From positions 227,248-291,247 of the forward strand of contig JACRNB010000008.1 in assembly GCA_016219425.1 (NCBI GenBank): a stretch of DNA of 64,000 nucleotides, read 5' to 3'. A program made the translations under genes and the position numbers. The DNA is from Betaproteobacteria bacterium (lineage in GTDB: Bacteria > Pseudomonadota > Gammaproteobacteria > Burkholderiales > Thiobacillaceae). Every line of letters starts with the position of its first letter. The first letter of the stretch is position 1. The notes under the pieces are model-generated. The model saw only the letters and a program-made list of their open reading frames with translations, ran no database searches and was not told where the DNA came from. Shown here piece by piece: positions 45,318-53,263 of the stretch.

Positions 45318-46253
45318 TCACGCCAAGGCGTAGCCGTATTCATCCTTGAACCGCTGCGCGATCTCGTCCCAGGCGTAACGGTGGTTCTGGCCGCCGCGGT
45401 GGCCGATCTTCACCGTGCCGACCAGCCCGGCGAGACGCCCGATGGTGGGCCAGTCATAGCCCTTGTGCAGGCCCGTCATCAGGCCGGCGCGGAAGGCGTC
45501 GCCGCACCCCGTGGGGTCCACCACTTCCGCCGCCTTGACCACGGGGATGTCGTGCACCTGACCGTCCGCGTAGATGCGCGAACCGTCGCCGCCCAGGGTG
45601 ACGATCAGGGCCTGCACATGCTTCGCCAGTTGCTCCAGGGTGAGCCCGGTGCGCTCCTGCAGCAGCTTGGCCTCGTAATCGTTCACCGTGAGGTAGTCCG
45701 CCCGATGCACGAAGTTCAGCAACTCCTCGCCGCCGAACATGGGCAGGCCCTGGCCGGGGTCGAAGATGAAGGGGATGCCCGCCTCGTGAAACTGGCGTGC
45801 GTGGTCGATCATGCCCTGGCGGCCATCCGGGGAAACGATGCCCAGGCCGATGCCGCTGGCGTCCATCACCTGGTTTTCGTGCGAGAAATTCATCGCGCCG
45901 GGGTGGAAGGCGGTGATCTGGTTGTCCGAGAGGTCGGTGGTGATGAAGGCCTGCGCGGTGTAACTGTTGGCGATCTCGCGCACATGGGTGCGCTCCAGGC
46001 CGAGCAGATCAAGGCGGTCGTGATAGGGGCCGAAGTCGTCGCCCACGGTGGCCATGATCACCGGCTCGCCGCCCAGCAGTTTCATGTTGTAGGCGATGTT
46101 GCCGGCGCAACCGCCGTACTCGCGGCGCATGTCCGGCACCAGGAAGGCGACGTTCAGGATGTGGATCTGCTCGGGCAGGATGTGGTTCTTGAACTGGTCG
46201 TGAAACACCATGATGGTGTCGAAGGCCATGGAGCCGCAGATGAGGGTGCGCAT
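45318..46253 (-). CDS. PfkB-family carbohydrate/nucleoside kinase
   Basis: The 311-residue ribokinase-fold enzyme has 'LICGSMAFDTIMVFHDQFKN' at the start, 'YGGCAGNIAYNMKLLGGEPV' for sugar binding and the PfkB signature 'EVVDPTGCGDAFRAGLMTGL' with the catalytic Asp. Betaproteobacterial relatives are annotated as adenosine kinase or generic carbohydrate kinase; the substrate cannot be set from sequence. It starts at ATG 46253, and an upstream Met without homology was ignored. The ccm operon terminator lies 52 bases before its start, so it has its own promoter. Confidence 0.85.
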   Translation of the reverse strand: MRTLICGSMAFDTIMVFHDQFKNHILPEQIHILNVAFLVPDMRREYGGCAGNIAYNMKLLGGEPVIMATVGDDFGPYHDRLDLLGLERTHVREIANSYTAQAFITTDLSDNQITAFHPGAMNFSHENQVMDASGIGLGIVSPDGRQGMIDHARQFHEAGIPFIFDPGQGLPMFGGEELLNFVHRADYLTVNDYEAKLLQERTGLTLEQLAKHVQALIVTLGGDGSRIYADGQVHDIPVVKAAEVVDPTGCGDAFRAGLMTGLHKGYDWPTIGRLAGLVGTVKIGHRGGQNHRYAWDEIAQRFKDEYGYALA

Positions 46254-46304
46254 GCAATTCTCGGAGTGGTCGGGAAAGGCCGGCATTTTCCTGCCGGAAC
46301 CCTG

Positions 46305-46333
46305 AAAAAAACAGGCCCGCGCTCAGGCGGGCC
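46305..46333 (-). terminator. Rho-independent terminator of the ccm operon
   Basis: On the minus strand a GGCCCGC/GCGGGCC stem is followed by a run of seven T, directly after ccmI. A second small hairpin (GGCCGGCA/TGCCGG, about 46278-46297) lies in the leader of the kinase gene. Confidence 0.8.
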
Positions 46334-46354
46334 GTGGTCGATGCAGAAAACGCC

Positions 46355-47635
46355 TCAGGGCTTCACTTTGTCGATCACCAGTTTCACGCCCTTGCTTCCC
46401 ACCTTCACGCTGGTGAGGGTTCCCTCCAGGTCGCCGCTGGCGCCCTTGACGTCGCCGCTTTTGGAGACGCGGGCGGTGAGGTTGATTTCCTTGAAGTTGG
46501 AGAGGCGGTTGTCCGGGTTCATGGCCATGCCGTCATTCAGCTCGAACTCCAGCGGGAACTGGCTTGCGGTGGCGCGGATGGCGGCCACCGGGGCGCCGCT
46601 GGCGCCGGCGCGGGCGAACAGGAAGATGGCGTCCTGAGCGCCCACCTTGCCCTTGAGGGCGGGAGCGAGGGACAGGGTGCCCTGGATGGTGGCGTTGGCG
46701 GCCTTTTCCTTGGACTTGCCGTTGCCCGTGTCGGACAGATTGTCCATGCCCGTCAGCGTCCCCTTCAGCAGACGTTCCGCCTCCTTTTGCGCCTCCAGGA
46801 TGTCTTGGGCGTAGGGCGAATCCGGCGGCAACTGCTTGTAGAGCCGCTTCATGTAGTAGGCCGCCTTGGCGAAGCCTTTTTCCTGAAAGGCGTGAATGCC
46901 CGCCAGCTCCAGACCCTTGATGTCGTTGGGATCCTTCTCCAGGGCCTGCATCACCAGCTCGATGGGCTTGCCGGCCAGGGCGCGGTTGTTCTTGATGGCC
47001 AGGGCCTCGGCGTAGCCGGTCATGATGGAAGGCACGTCGGGGCGCAGCTTCATGGCCTTCTCGTAGGCGGTCAGCGCCTCCGGGTAGTGCCCCACGGCGG
47101 CGTAGGTCTTGGCCAGGATGCTCCAGGCCTCGCCATCGTTCGGGTCGGTCTTGGTCTTTTCCTCCACCTTCTGGATCATCTGCATGATGTCGTGCTCGCC
47201 CTTCACCTGGCCCTCGACCGCACCACCGCCGCTGGCCTGGGCTTCGGCGATGGCCACCAGGGACATGGGGTTGCCGAGCCAGAAGTAGAGGCCGAAAGCG
47301 GCTACCGGCAGGACGCCGGCCAGGGAGAAACCGAGGCGGCGGCTGGCGACCGGCGCCATCACCGCATCCTCCTTGGCGAGCGCGTCCTCCGCCAGACGGG
47401 CTTCCAGTTCGAGCTTGCCGGCCTGGAACTGCTCTTCGCTGAGCAGGCCGCCGGCGCGGTCGGCCTCCATTTCCTTCATCTGGTCACGGTAGACCGCGAT
47501 GTTGATGTCGCGGCGCGCGGTCTTGGCGGCGACCGCCTTCTTGCGCAGGAGCGGGGGCAGCACGAAGGCCAGGGCGATGGCGACGCAGAGAGCGGCGGCG
47601 AGCCAGAAAAAGGTGACGGACCAGAACGGGTTCAT
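46355..47635 (-). CDS. ccmI: Cytochrome c biogenesis protein CcmI (CycH)
   Basis: The 426-residue protein has two N-terminal helices around a cytoplasmic leucine-zipper-like loop ('YRDQMKEMEADRAGGLLSEE'), then a periplasmic TPR domain ('DGEAWSILAKTYAAVGHYPE', 'KNNRALAGKPIELVMQALEK'). The C-terminal beta domain ('GTLSLAPALKGKVGAQDAIF') is typical of the extended CcmI of betaproteobacteria. It binds the C-terminus of apocytochromes and passes them to CcmFH. It overlaps ccmH by four bases and is last in the operon. Confidence 0.93.
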   Translation of the reverse strand: MNPFWSVTFFWLAAALCVAIALAFVLPPLLRKKAVAAKTARRDINIAVYRDQMKEMEADRAGGLLSEEQFQAGKLELEARLAEDALAKEDAVMAPVASRRLGFSLAGVLPVAAFGLYFWLGNPMSLVAIAEAQASGGGAVEGQVKGEHDIMQMIQKVEEKTKTDPNDGEAWSILAKTYAAVGHYPEALTAYEKAMKLRPDVPSIMTGYAEALAIKNNRALAGKPIELVMQALEKDPNDIKGLELAGIHAFQEKGFAKAAYYMKRLYKQLPPDSPYAQDILEAQKEAERLLKGTLTGMDNLSDTGNGKSKEKAANATIQGTLSLAPALKGKVGAQDAIFLFARAGASGAPVAAIRATASQFPLEFELNDGMAMNPDNRLSNFKEINLTARVSKSGDVKGASGDLEGTLTSVKVGSKGVKLVIDKVKP

Positions 47636-48084
47636 TGCTTTTCATCCAGTAGTTGGGCGGCGGCGGCGAGTTGTTTCGCGTCCGTCGGGTTGTCTTGCAG
47701 GGTGCGGCGCTTCTTCAGGGTGACGTACCAGACCGCGCCGCCGATGCCGAGGAACAGCAGCGGCCCCAGCCACAGCAGGTAGGTCACCGGCTTGAACGGC
47801 GGACGGTAGAGCACAAAGTCGCCATAGCGCTCGGTGAGGTAGGCAACGACCTGCTGGTCATTCTTGCCCGTCTTCATCTGGGCGCGGATCTCGCGGCGCA
47901 GGTCTTCCGCCAGTTCGGCGTGGGAGCCGGCCAGGGATTCGTTCTGGCACACCAGGCAGCGCAGGTCTTCCGCCAGCTTGACCATGCGTTGCTCGATGGC
48001 CGGGTCTTCGCCCACGGGGATGGCCTCGCCGGCGTGGGTCGGAATCGCCAGGGCCAGCAGGAGGGAAATCAGAACGGCTTTCAT
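47632..48084 (-). CDS. ccmH: Cytochrome c biogenesis protein CcmH
   Basis: The 150-residue protein has a signal peptide, the thiol-reducing motif LRCLVCQ (Cys43, Cys46), a three-helix bundle, one membrane helix ('VTYLLWLGPLLFLGIGGAVW') and a short cytoplasmic tail. It reduces the apocytochrome CXXCH before heme ligation, together with CcmG. The ATG lies four bases inside the ccmG stop region. Confidence 0.94.
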   Translation of the reverse strand: MKAVLISLLLALAIPTHAGEAIPVGEDPAIEQRMVKLAEDLRCLVCQNESLAGSHAELAEDLRREIRAQMKTGKNDQQVVAYLTERYGDFVLYRPPFKPVTYLLWLGPLLFLGIGGAVWYVTLKKRRTLQDNPTDAKQLAAAAQLLDEKQ

Positions 48085-48602
48085 GCGCCCAACTCCTTCA
48101 GTTTCGGCTCGAACTTCTTCTTCCAGACTTCCGGGTCGATGGGGCCGACGTGCTTCATGCGGATCACGCCGGTCTTGTCGATGACGTAGGTCTCCGGGGT
48201 GCCGGTGACGCCGTAGTCGATGCCCACCCTGCCGCTGAGGTCGTCCGGCACGGCGTGGTAGGGACTGCCGTGTTGGCCGAGTAGCTGGGCGGCCTCGCGC
48301 TCCTTGTCCTTCCAGTTGAGGCCGACGATGGGGGCGGACTGGCTCTGGGCCAGACCCATCAGCACCGGATGCTCCTGGCGGCAGGACACGCACCAGGGCG
48401 CCCAGACGTTGAGCAGCCAGACCCGGCCCTTCATGTCGGCGGGGCTGAAGGTCTTGTCGGGTTGACCCACCAGCGGCAGGGTGAAGGCCGGGGCCGGTTT
48501 GCCGATGAAGGGCGAGGGCACCTCGCGCGGGTTGAGGAACAGACCCTTGGCGAAGAAGCCGACCAGGACGAAGAAGAGGATGAGGGGTAGCCAGCGCTTC
48601 AT
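48081..48602 (-). CDS. ccmG: Cytochrome c biogenesis thioredoxin CcmG (DsbE)
   Basis: The 173-residue membrane-anchored thioredoxin has one N-terminal helix, 'GKPAPAFTLPLVGQPDKTF', the active site WAPWCVSCRQEHP (Cys71, Cys74), and the cis-Pro region 'GVTGTPETYVIDKTG'. It keeps apocytochrome cysteines or CcmH reduced. It lies one base after the ccmF stop. Confidence 0.95.
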   Translation of the reverse strand: MKRWLPLILFFVLVGFFAKGLFLNPREVPSPFIGKPAPAFTLPLVGQPDKTFSPADMKGRVWLLNVWAPWCVSCRQEHPVLMGLAQSQSAPIVGLNWKDKEREAAQLLGQHGSPYHAVPDDLSGRVGIDYGVTGTPETYVIDKTGVIRMKHVGPIDPEVWKKKFEPKLKELGA

Positions 48603-48603
48603 C

Positions 48604-50565
48604 TCAAGCCCCCTGCGCCGCAGCGCCTGCGGGTGCGGCGGCCTTCACCGCGATGCGGTAGCGCCGGTCTGACGCCGCCAGGAAGCCGCCGATCACCAAC
48701 ATCAGCCCGCCGATCCAGAGCCAGTTGATGAAGGGTTTGTGGAATACGCGCACGGCCCAGGATTTGGCCTCTTCATCCAGGGGTTCGCCCAGGGCGACAT
48801 AGACGTCGCGGAAGAAGTTGGGGTGGATGGCGGCCTCGGTCATGGGCATGCCGGAGGCGTTGTAAATGCGCTTCTCGGGATGCAGCGTGAACAGCTTCTT
48901 GCCGTCGCGGCTCACTTCCACCGTGCCGCGGGCGGCGCGGTAGTTGGGGCCCATGCGTTCCGTGGTGCCCTGGAAGGTGAAGGTGTAGCCGGCCATGGTG
49001 GTGTGGTCGCCCACATTCATGCGCACGTCCCGCTCTTCCTGGTAATTCGCCACCAGGGTGATGCCGGCCACGCCCCAGGCCAGGCCCAGGTGGGCAAGCT
49101 GCATGCCCCAGAAGGCGCGCGGCAGACGGGTCAGGCGCGCGCCGGTCTTCAGGCGCTCGCGGAAACCGATCAGCACGGTCAGGGTGATCCATACCGCCAG
49201 GGTGAAGCCCAGGGTGGCCCAGGGGTTGAACCCCTTCAAGGTCAGCGGCAGCAGTAAGCCGGTGGCGACGGCGATGGCGAGCGCCCATTTCAGGCGGGTC
49301 ACCATGTCCGGCAGGCTGGATTCCTTCCAGCGCGTGAGCGGGCCGACGCCCATGAGGAACAGGGCGGGGGCCATCAGCGGCACGAACACGGCGTTGAAGT
49401 AGGGCGGGCCGACCGAGATCTTGCCCATGCCCAGCGCATCCATCAGCAGCGGGTAGAGGGTGCCCAGGAGCACCGAGCCCATCGCCGCCAGCAGGATGAC
49501 GTTGTTGGCCAGCAACATGGCCTCGCGCGAGAACCAGTTGAACGCGCCGCCAGTGAGCATCCGAGGGGCGCGCCAGGCGAACAGGGCGAGGGAGCCGCCG
49601 ATCACCACGACCAGGAAGCCGAGGATGAACGCGCCGCGCGCCGGGTCGGTGGCGAAGGCGTGCACCGAGGAGAGCACGCCGGAACGCACCAGGAAGGTGC
49701 CCAGCAGCGAGAGCGAGAAGGCGGTGAGCGCGAGCAGCACGGTCCAGGCCTTGAACGCGCCGCGTTTCTCGGTGACCGCGAGGGAGTGGATCAGGGCGGT
49801 GCCGGCGATCCAGGGCATGAACGAGGCGTTTTCGGTCGGATCCCAGAACCACCAGCCGCCCCAGCCGAGTTCGTTGTAGGCCCACCAGCTGCCGAGGGCG
49901 ATGCCGAGGGTGAGAAAGGCCCAGGCCACCGTGGTCCAGGGCCGCGACCAGCGCGCCCAGGCGGCGTCGAGGCGACCGGAGAGCAGGGCGGCGATGGCGA
50001 AGGCGAAGGCCACGGAGAAGCCGACATAGCCCATGTAGAGCATGGGCGGGTGGATCACCATGCCGGGGTCTTGCAGCAGCGGGTTCATGTCGCGCCCGTC
50101 GGCGGCGGCGGGCAGCAGGCGCAGGAAGGGGTTGGAGGTGGTGAGCAGGAAGGCGAGGAAGCCGGTGGAGACCAGGCCCATGATGCCGATCACGCGCGCC
50201 ACCATGTCATCCGGCAGGTGGCGCGAGAACACGGAAACGGCTGTGGTCCAGAACCCGAGGATCAATGCCCACAGCAGCATGGAGCCTTCATGCGAGCCCC
50301 AGGTGGCGGTGAAGCGGTAGATCTCGGGCAGTTGCGAGAAGGAGTTGCGCGCCACGTTCTCGACCGAGAAATCGTTGTGCAGGAAGGACCAGGCGAGACA
50401 ACCGAAGGCCAGGGCGACGAATACGAACTGCCCCTGCGCCGCCGGACGCGCCACCGCCATCAGGGTGAGGTTGCCGCGTTGTGCGCCGATGAGGGGCAGG
50501 ATGGCTTGGGTCAGCGCCAGCAGCAGCGCGATGATGAGGGCGAAATGGCCGAGTTCGGGGATCAT
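48604..50565 (-). CDS. ccmF: Heme lyase subunit CcmF
   Basis: The 653-residue polytopic protein carries the tryptophan-rich heme-handling (WWD) segment 'LGWGGWWFWDPTENASFMPW' and conserved periplasmic His residues ('WGSHEGSMLLWALIL', 'DPGMVIHPPMLYMGYVGFSV'). A C-terminal periplasmic domain follows ('GDHTTMAGYTFTFQGTTERM'). With CcmH and CcmI it ligates heme to apocytochrome c. Its usual upstream neighbour ccmE is displaced by ~670 bases of inserted genes and repeats. Confidence 0.96.
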   Translation of the reverse strand: MIPELGHFALIIALLLALTQAILPLIGAQRGNLTLMAVARPAAQGQFVFVALAFGCLAWSFLHNDFSVENVARNSFSQLPEIYRFTATWGSHEGSMLLWALILGFWTTAVSVFSRHLPDDMVARVIGIMGLVSTGFLAFLLTTSNPFLRLLPAAADGRDMNPLLQDPGMVIHPPMLYMGYVGFSVAFAFAIAALLSGRLDAAWARWSRPWTTVAWAFLTLGIALGSWWAYNELGWGGWWFWDPTENASFMPWIAGTALIHSLAVTEKRGAFKAWTVLLALTAFSLSLLGTFLVRSGVLSSVHAFATDPARGAFILGFLVVVIGGSLALFAWRAPRMLTGGAFNWFSREAMLLANNVILLAAMGSVLLGTLYPLLMDALGMGKISVGPPYFNAVFVPLMAPALFLMGVGPLTRWKESSLPDMVTRLKWALAIAVATGLLLPLTLKGFNPWATLGFTLAVWITLTVLIGFRERLKTGARLTRLPRAFWGMQLAHLGLAWGVAGITLVANYQEERDVRMNVGDHTTMAGYTFTFQGTTERMGPNYRAARGTVEVSRDGKKLFTLHPEKRIYNASGMPMTEAAIHPNFFRDVYVALGEPLDEEAKSWAVRVFHKPFINWLWIGGLMLVIGGFLAASDRRYRIAVKAAAPAGAAAQGA

Positions 50566-50576
50566 GCGGCGGCTCC

Positions 50577-50656
50577 GTCATTCCCGCGCACGCGGGAATC
50601 CAGGTTGTTGGGCTGTTGGAATGTCACGACTGGATTCCCGCTTGAGCGGGAATGAC
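50577..50656. repeat. Inverted-repeat element next to ccmF (GTCATTCCCGC family)
   Basis: Two facing hairpins form the element: GTCATTCCCGCGCACGCGGG at the left and its near-complement ending CCCGCTTGAGCGGGAATGAC at the right, 80 bases overall. Each arm is itself a hairpin. A longer, more perfect copy of the same family lies on the other side of the GIY-YIG gene at 50958-51054. Confidence 0.8.
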
Positions 50657-50658
50657 CG

Positions 50659-50949
50659 TCAGAGGATGTCTTCATACAAATCACGCCAGGCACTGTTGCT
50701 CTCCTCGATGAGCTGGATTTTCCAGTCTCGGTTCCACTTCTTGATCTGCTTCTCGCGCGTTATCGCGCCTTCCATCGTTTCATGGCGCTCAAACCAGACC
50801 AGATGGTGAACGCCGTACTGCTTGGTGAAACCCTCTGCCAGTTCCTGCTTGTGCTCGTACACCCGCTTGGGCAGGTCGCTGGTGACGCCAACATAGAGAG
50901 TGCCATTACGTCGGCTGGCCAACAGGTACACACAGGGAAGTCTGTCCAA
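50659..50949 (-). CDS. GIY-YIG nuclease-superfamily protein
   Basis: The 96-residue single-domain protein shows the GIY-YIG pattern as 'CVYLLASRRNGTLYVGVTSD' (VYL...YVG), the catalytic Arg/His helix 'LPKRVYEHKQELAEGFTKQY' and the conserved Glu in 'ITREKQIKKWNRDWKIQLIE'. It resembles YhbQ-like proteins, whose cellular role is not settled. It is flanked on both sides by inverted-repeat elements of one family, within nine bases of each, and sits inside the ccm operon on the same strand. Confidence 0.88.
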   Translation of the reverse strand: MDRLPCVYLLASRRNGTLYVGVTSDLPKRVYEHKQELAEGFTKQYGVHHLVWFERHETMEGAITREKQIKKWNRDWKIQLIEESNSAWRDLYEDIL

Positions 50950-50957
50950 GACTCACC

Positions 50958-51054
50958 GTCATTCCCGCGAAAGCGGGAATCCAGTTTGTGCGCAAAGTGG
51001 TGGTTGAACAGAAATCAGATAGACAAACTGGATTCCCGCTTTCGCGGGAATGAC
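50958..51054. repeat. Inverted-repeat element with perfect 32-base arms
   Basis: The arms (50958-50989 and 51023-51054) are exact reverse complements, beginning GTCATTCCCGCGAAAGCGGG, with a 33-base loop. Each arm contains the hairpin core ATTCCCGC-N4-GCGGGAAT, similar in form to the dRS3-type repeats of Neisseria. It separates the GIY-YIG gene from the HicB-like gene. Confidence 0.88.
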
Positions 51055-51061
51055 GGGGGCT

Positions 51062-51229
51062 TTACTCATGACCACGCAGCCCACAAAGCATCCCCACCAC
51101 CTCCCGCAGATTGGCATTCAATTCATCCAGGTTTTCGCCCTGACTATGGGCGCCGGGGAAGCCGGGGATATAGCCAACAAACAAGCCGGTCTGAGCGCAT
51201 CGTTCAACCACCGCCATATAGTTCCTCAT
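51062..51229 (-). CDS. Very small HicB-like protein (orphan antitoxin candidate)
   Basis: A 55-codon frame starts ten bases after the ccmE stop with a good ribosome site (GAGGAGTAGAAG). The product has the HicB core: 'MAVVERCAQTGLFVGYIPGF', 'PGAHSQGENLDELNANLREV', then a short end. The YIPG-PGAHSQG-L-EL-NL pattern is that of the partial RNase H-like HicB fold. The C-terminal DNA-binding domain of full HicB antitoxins is absent, and no HicA toxin is adjacent. It probably began as an inserted gene and is now translated with ccmE. Confidence 0.7.
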   Translation of the reverse strand: MRNYMAVVERCAQTGLFVGYIPGFPGAHSQGENLDELNANLREVVGMLCGLRGHE

Positions 51230-51239
51230 CTTCTACTCC

Positions 51240-51686
51240 TCACTGCACCACCGACTTCTGCGCCTTGGCCGCCTGTTCCAGGGCCTGGGCGGCCTCGGGC
51301 GGCATGTAGTTCTCGTCGTGCTTGGCCAGCACCTGGGTGGCGGCGAACGCGCCGTCCGCGCCCAGCTTGCCTTCCGCCACCACGCCTTTGCCTTCCTTGA
51401 ACAGGTCGGGAAGGATGCCCTTGTAGACCACGGACATGGTCTTGGCGGTGTCGGTGACGATGAAGCGTGTGGTCAGGCCGTCGCCCTCGCGTTTCACGCT
51501 GCCCGCTTCCACCAGACCGCCGATGCGGAAGGCCCGATCTGCGGGAGCCTTGCCTGCCGCCACTTCAGTGGGGGAGAAGAAGAACACCAGATTGCTCTGG
51601 AAGGCATTGAGGATGAGCGCGGCGGCGATGCCGAGGCCGGCCAGACCCAGGACGATGACCAGGAGTTTCTTGTGTCTGGATTTCAC
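51240..51686 (-). CDS. ccmE: Heme chaperone CcmE
   Basis: The start is a GTG overlapping the ccmD stop (GTGA), giving 148 residues; the frame extends upstream into ccmD. The protein has one membrane helix (about 7-27), an OB-fold ('[18 protein letters not shown]', '[20 protein letters not shown]') and the heme-binding motif HDENY (His123, Tyr127). It carries heme covalently from CcmABCD to CcmF. Confidence 0.95.
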   Translation of the reverse strand: MKSRHKKLLVIVLGLAGLGIAAALILNAFQSNLVFFFSPTEVAAGKAPADRAFRIGGLVEAGSVKREGDGLTTRFIVTDTAKTMSVVYKGILPDLFKEGKGVVAEGKLGADGAFAATQVLAKHDENYMPPEAAQALEQAAKAQKSVVQ

Positions 51687-51856
51687 TGCTCTTCCCACTG
51701 TTGCATGCGTTTGAGGCGGCGGCGAGTGTCGGTGTCGGCCCGGCGCAAAAGAATGACCTCGATCAAGATGACCAGGGCGGTCACCCCATAGGAACTCCAG
51801 ACGTAGAGGCCGTAGCCCCCCATCGCCCAGAAATCGGACCAGCTTGCCCAATGCAT
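51683..51856 (-). CDS. ccmD: Heme exporter protein CcmD
   Basis: The 57-residue protein begins at '[20 protein letters not shown]', followed by one helix and a basic C-terminal tail ('[20 protein letters not shown]'), as in CcmD. It releases holo-CcmE from the CcmABC complex. An in-frame Met six codons upstream lies inside ccmC and was not chosen. Confidence 0.9.
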   Translation of the reverse strand: MHWASWSDFWAMGGYGLYVWSSYGVTALVILIEVILLRRADTDTRRRLKRMQQWEEQ

Positions 51857-51857
51857 C

Positions 51858-52592
51858 TCAGGCCTCCTTCGCAAGAATGTCCTTGGCCCACTCGGTCTGC
51901 CGCTCCCGCTCCAGGATGAGGCGGCGCACCCGGATGAAGGCCACGGCGATGGTGTAGAACCAGGCGGCGACGGCCAGGAGCAACATGCCGATCAGCATGG
52001 TCTGGGCCATGGAGGGGGCCTTGGTGAGGTTGATGGTGGAACCCTGGTGCAGGGTGTTCCACCACTTCACCGAGAAATAGATGATGGGGATGTTGATGGC
52101 GCCGATCAGGGTCAGCAGCGCCCCGGCGCGGTCGCCCCGGCGCACGTCGTCGATGCTGGCCCACAGGGCCATGATGCCGGCGTAGAGGAAGAGCAGGATG
52201 AGTTCCGAGGTCAGGCGCGCATCCCACACCCACCAGGCGCCCCACATGGGCTTGCCCCACGCGGCCCCGGTCCACAGGGCGACAACGGTGAACATGGCCC
52301 CGGTGGGGGCCAGGGCGCGGGACATCATGAAGGACAGCCGGGTGTTGAAGGCCAGACCGATGGCGCCCCAGAAGGCCATCACCAGATAGATGAACATGGA
52401 CATCCAGGCCGCCGGCACGTGGATGAAGATGATGCGGTAGGCCTCGCTCTGCTGGAAATCCGTGGGCGCAACGAAGAAGCTGACGTACAGGCCCACTCCG
52501 GTGAGCAGGGCGGCGGACCAGGCAAACCAGGGCGTGAGCTGTCCGGCGAGGCGGTAGAACTGGGAGGGGGCGGCGTAGGTATAGAGGCTCAT
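51858..52592 (-). CDS. ccmC: Heme exporter/handling protein CcmC
   Basis: The 244-residue protein has six helices and the WWD segment 'WGAWWVWDARLTSELILLFL', with flanking His residues in 'IIFIHVPAAWMSMFIYLVMA' and 'KWWNTLHQGSTINLTKAP'. It attaches heme to CcmE. The ATG overlaps the ccmB stop by four bases. A long upstream extension of this frame runs inside ccmB and ccmA and is not coding. Confidence 0.96.
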   Translation of the reverse strand: MSLYTYAAPSQFYRLAGQLTPWFAWSAALLTGVGLYVSFFVAPTDFQQSEAYRIIFIHVPAAWMSMFIYLVMAFWGAIGLAFNTRLSFMMSRALAPTGAMFTVVALWTGAAWGKPMWGAWWVWDARLTSELILLFLYAGIMALWASIDDVRRGDRAGALLTLIGAINIPIIYFSVKWWNTLHQGSTINLTKAPSMAQTMLIGMLLLAVAAWFYTIAVAFIRVRRLILERERQTEWAKDILAKEA

Positions 52593-53257
52593 TCGAGGGA
52601 GACCCGTAAGGCGGAGGCGGCGATCCAGGGGGCGATCATAAGGGAGAGCATCATGAAAGCGCCCAACAGTGACAGGTGAGCCTCGGCTCCAGTTCCCGCC
52701 ATCACGCCATCCACCGCGCCGGCGCCAAAAATAAGTGCGGGGATGTAGAGGGGCAGGATCAGCAGGGTAAGCAGGACGCCGCCGCCGCGCAGGCCCAGGG
52801 TGAGGGCCGCGCCCACCGCCCCCAGCAGGGAGAGGATGGGGGTGCCCAGGAGCAGGGAGAACTCCAGCACGAGGATGGCGTCCGGCGGCAGATTGAACTG
52901 GATGCCCAGAATCGGCGCGATCAACAGCAGGGGGATGCAGTAGATCAGCCAATGGGCCAGGGCCTTGCCCAGCACCAGCAGCACGGTGGGCTCCGGCGAC
53001 AGCACCATGTGTTCCAGGCTGCCGTCGCGGTGGTCGTCCTCGAACAGCCGCGCCAGGGAGAGCAGGGAGGCCAGGGTGGCGGCCACCCAGAGCACGCCGG
53101 GGCCGATGCGGGCCAGCATCTCCGGTTCCGGCCCGACCCCCAGGGGGAACAGGCTGGCGACGATGACGAAGAAGAACTGGGCGATGAGCCAGTCGCCGCG
53201 ACGGCGCGCCGCCAGGGTGAGGTCGCGACGCAGGACGGCGAGGAGGAAGCGGTGCAT
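52589..53257 (-). CDS. ccmB: Heme exporter protein CcmB (ABC permease)
   Basis: The 222-residue permease has six helices and starts 'MHRFLLAVLRRDLTLAARRR', with the CcmB phrase 'LARLFEDDHRDGSLEHMVLS'. With CcmA and CcmC it forms the complex that releases holo-CcmE. It lies six bases after the ccmA stop. Confidence 0.95.
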   Translation of the reverse strand: MHRFLLAVLRRDLTLAARRRGDWLIAQFFFVIVASLFPLGVGPEPEMLARIGPGVLWVAATLASLLSLARLFEDDHRDGSLEHMVLSPEPTVLLVLGKALAHWLIYCIPLLLIAPILGIQFNLPPDAILVLEFSLLLGTPILSLLGAVGAALTLGLRGGGVLLTLLILPLYIPALIFGAGAVDGVMAGTGAEAHLSLLGAFMMLSLMIAPWIAASALRVSLE

Positions 53258-53263
53258 CGTCTC

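Noticed and set aside
45249-46637. A long plus-strand frame opposite the PfkB kinase and the end of ccmI
   Set aside because: It is low-complexity His/Gly/Val-rich and spans two recognised genes and a terminator on the other strand, so it is a shadow frame. Similar shadows opposite tolB, leuA, ilvI, ccmI and fccB were dismissed for the same reason.
50577-51054. An insertion sequence around the GIY-YIG gene
   Set aside because: No transposase is encoded, the flanking elements are themselves palindromic, and no target-site duplication was seen. A repeat-bounded cassette is a better description.
51062-51240. A HicA toxin partner for the HicB-like gene
   Set aside because: The flanking DNA is ccmE on one side and an inverted-repeat element on the other. 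No double-stranded-RNA-binding-fold frame of about 60 codons is present in either direction.
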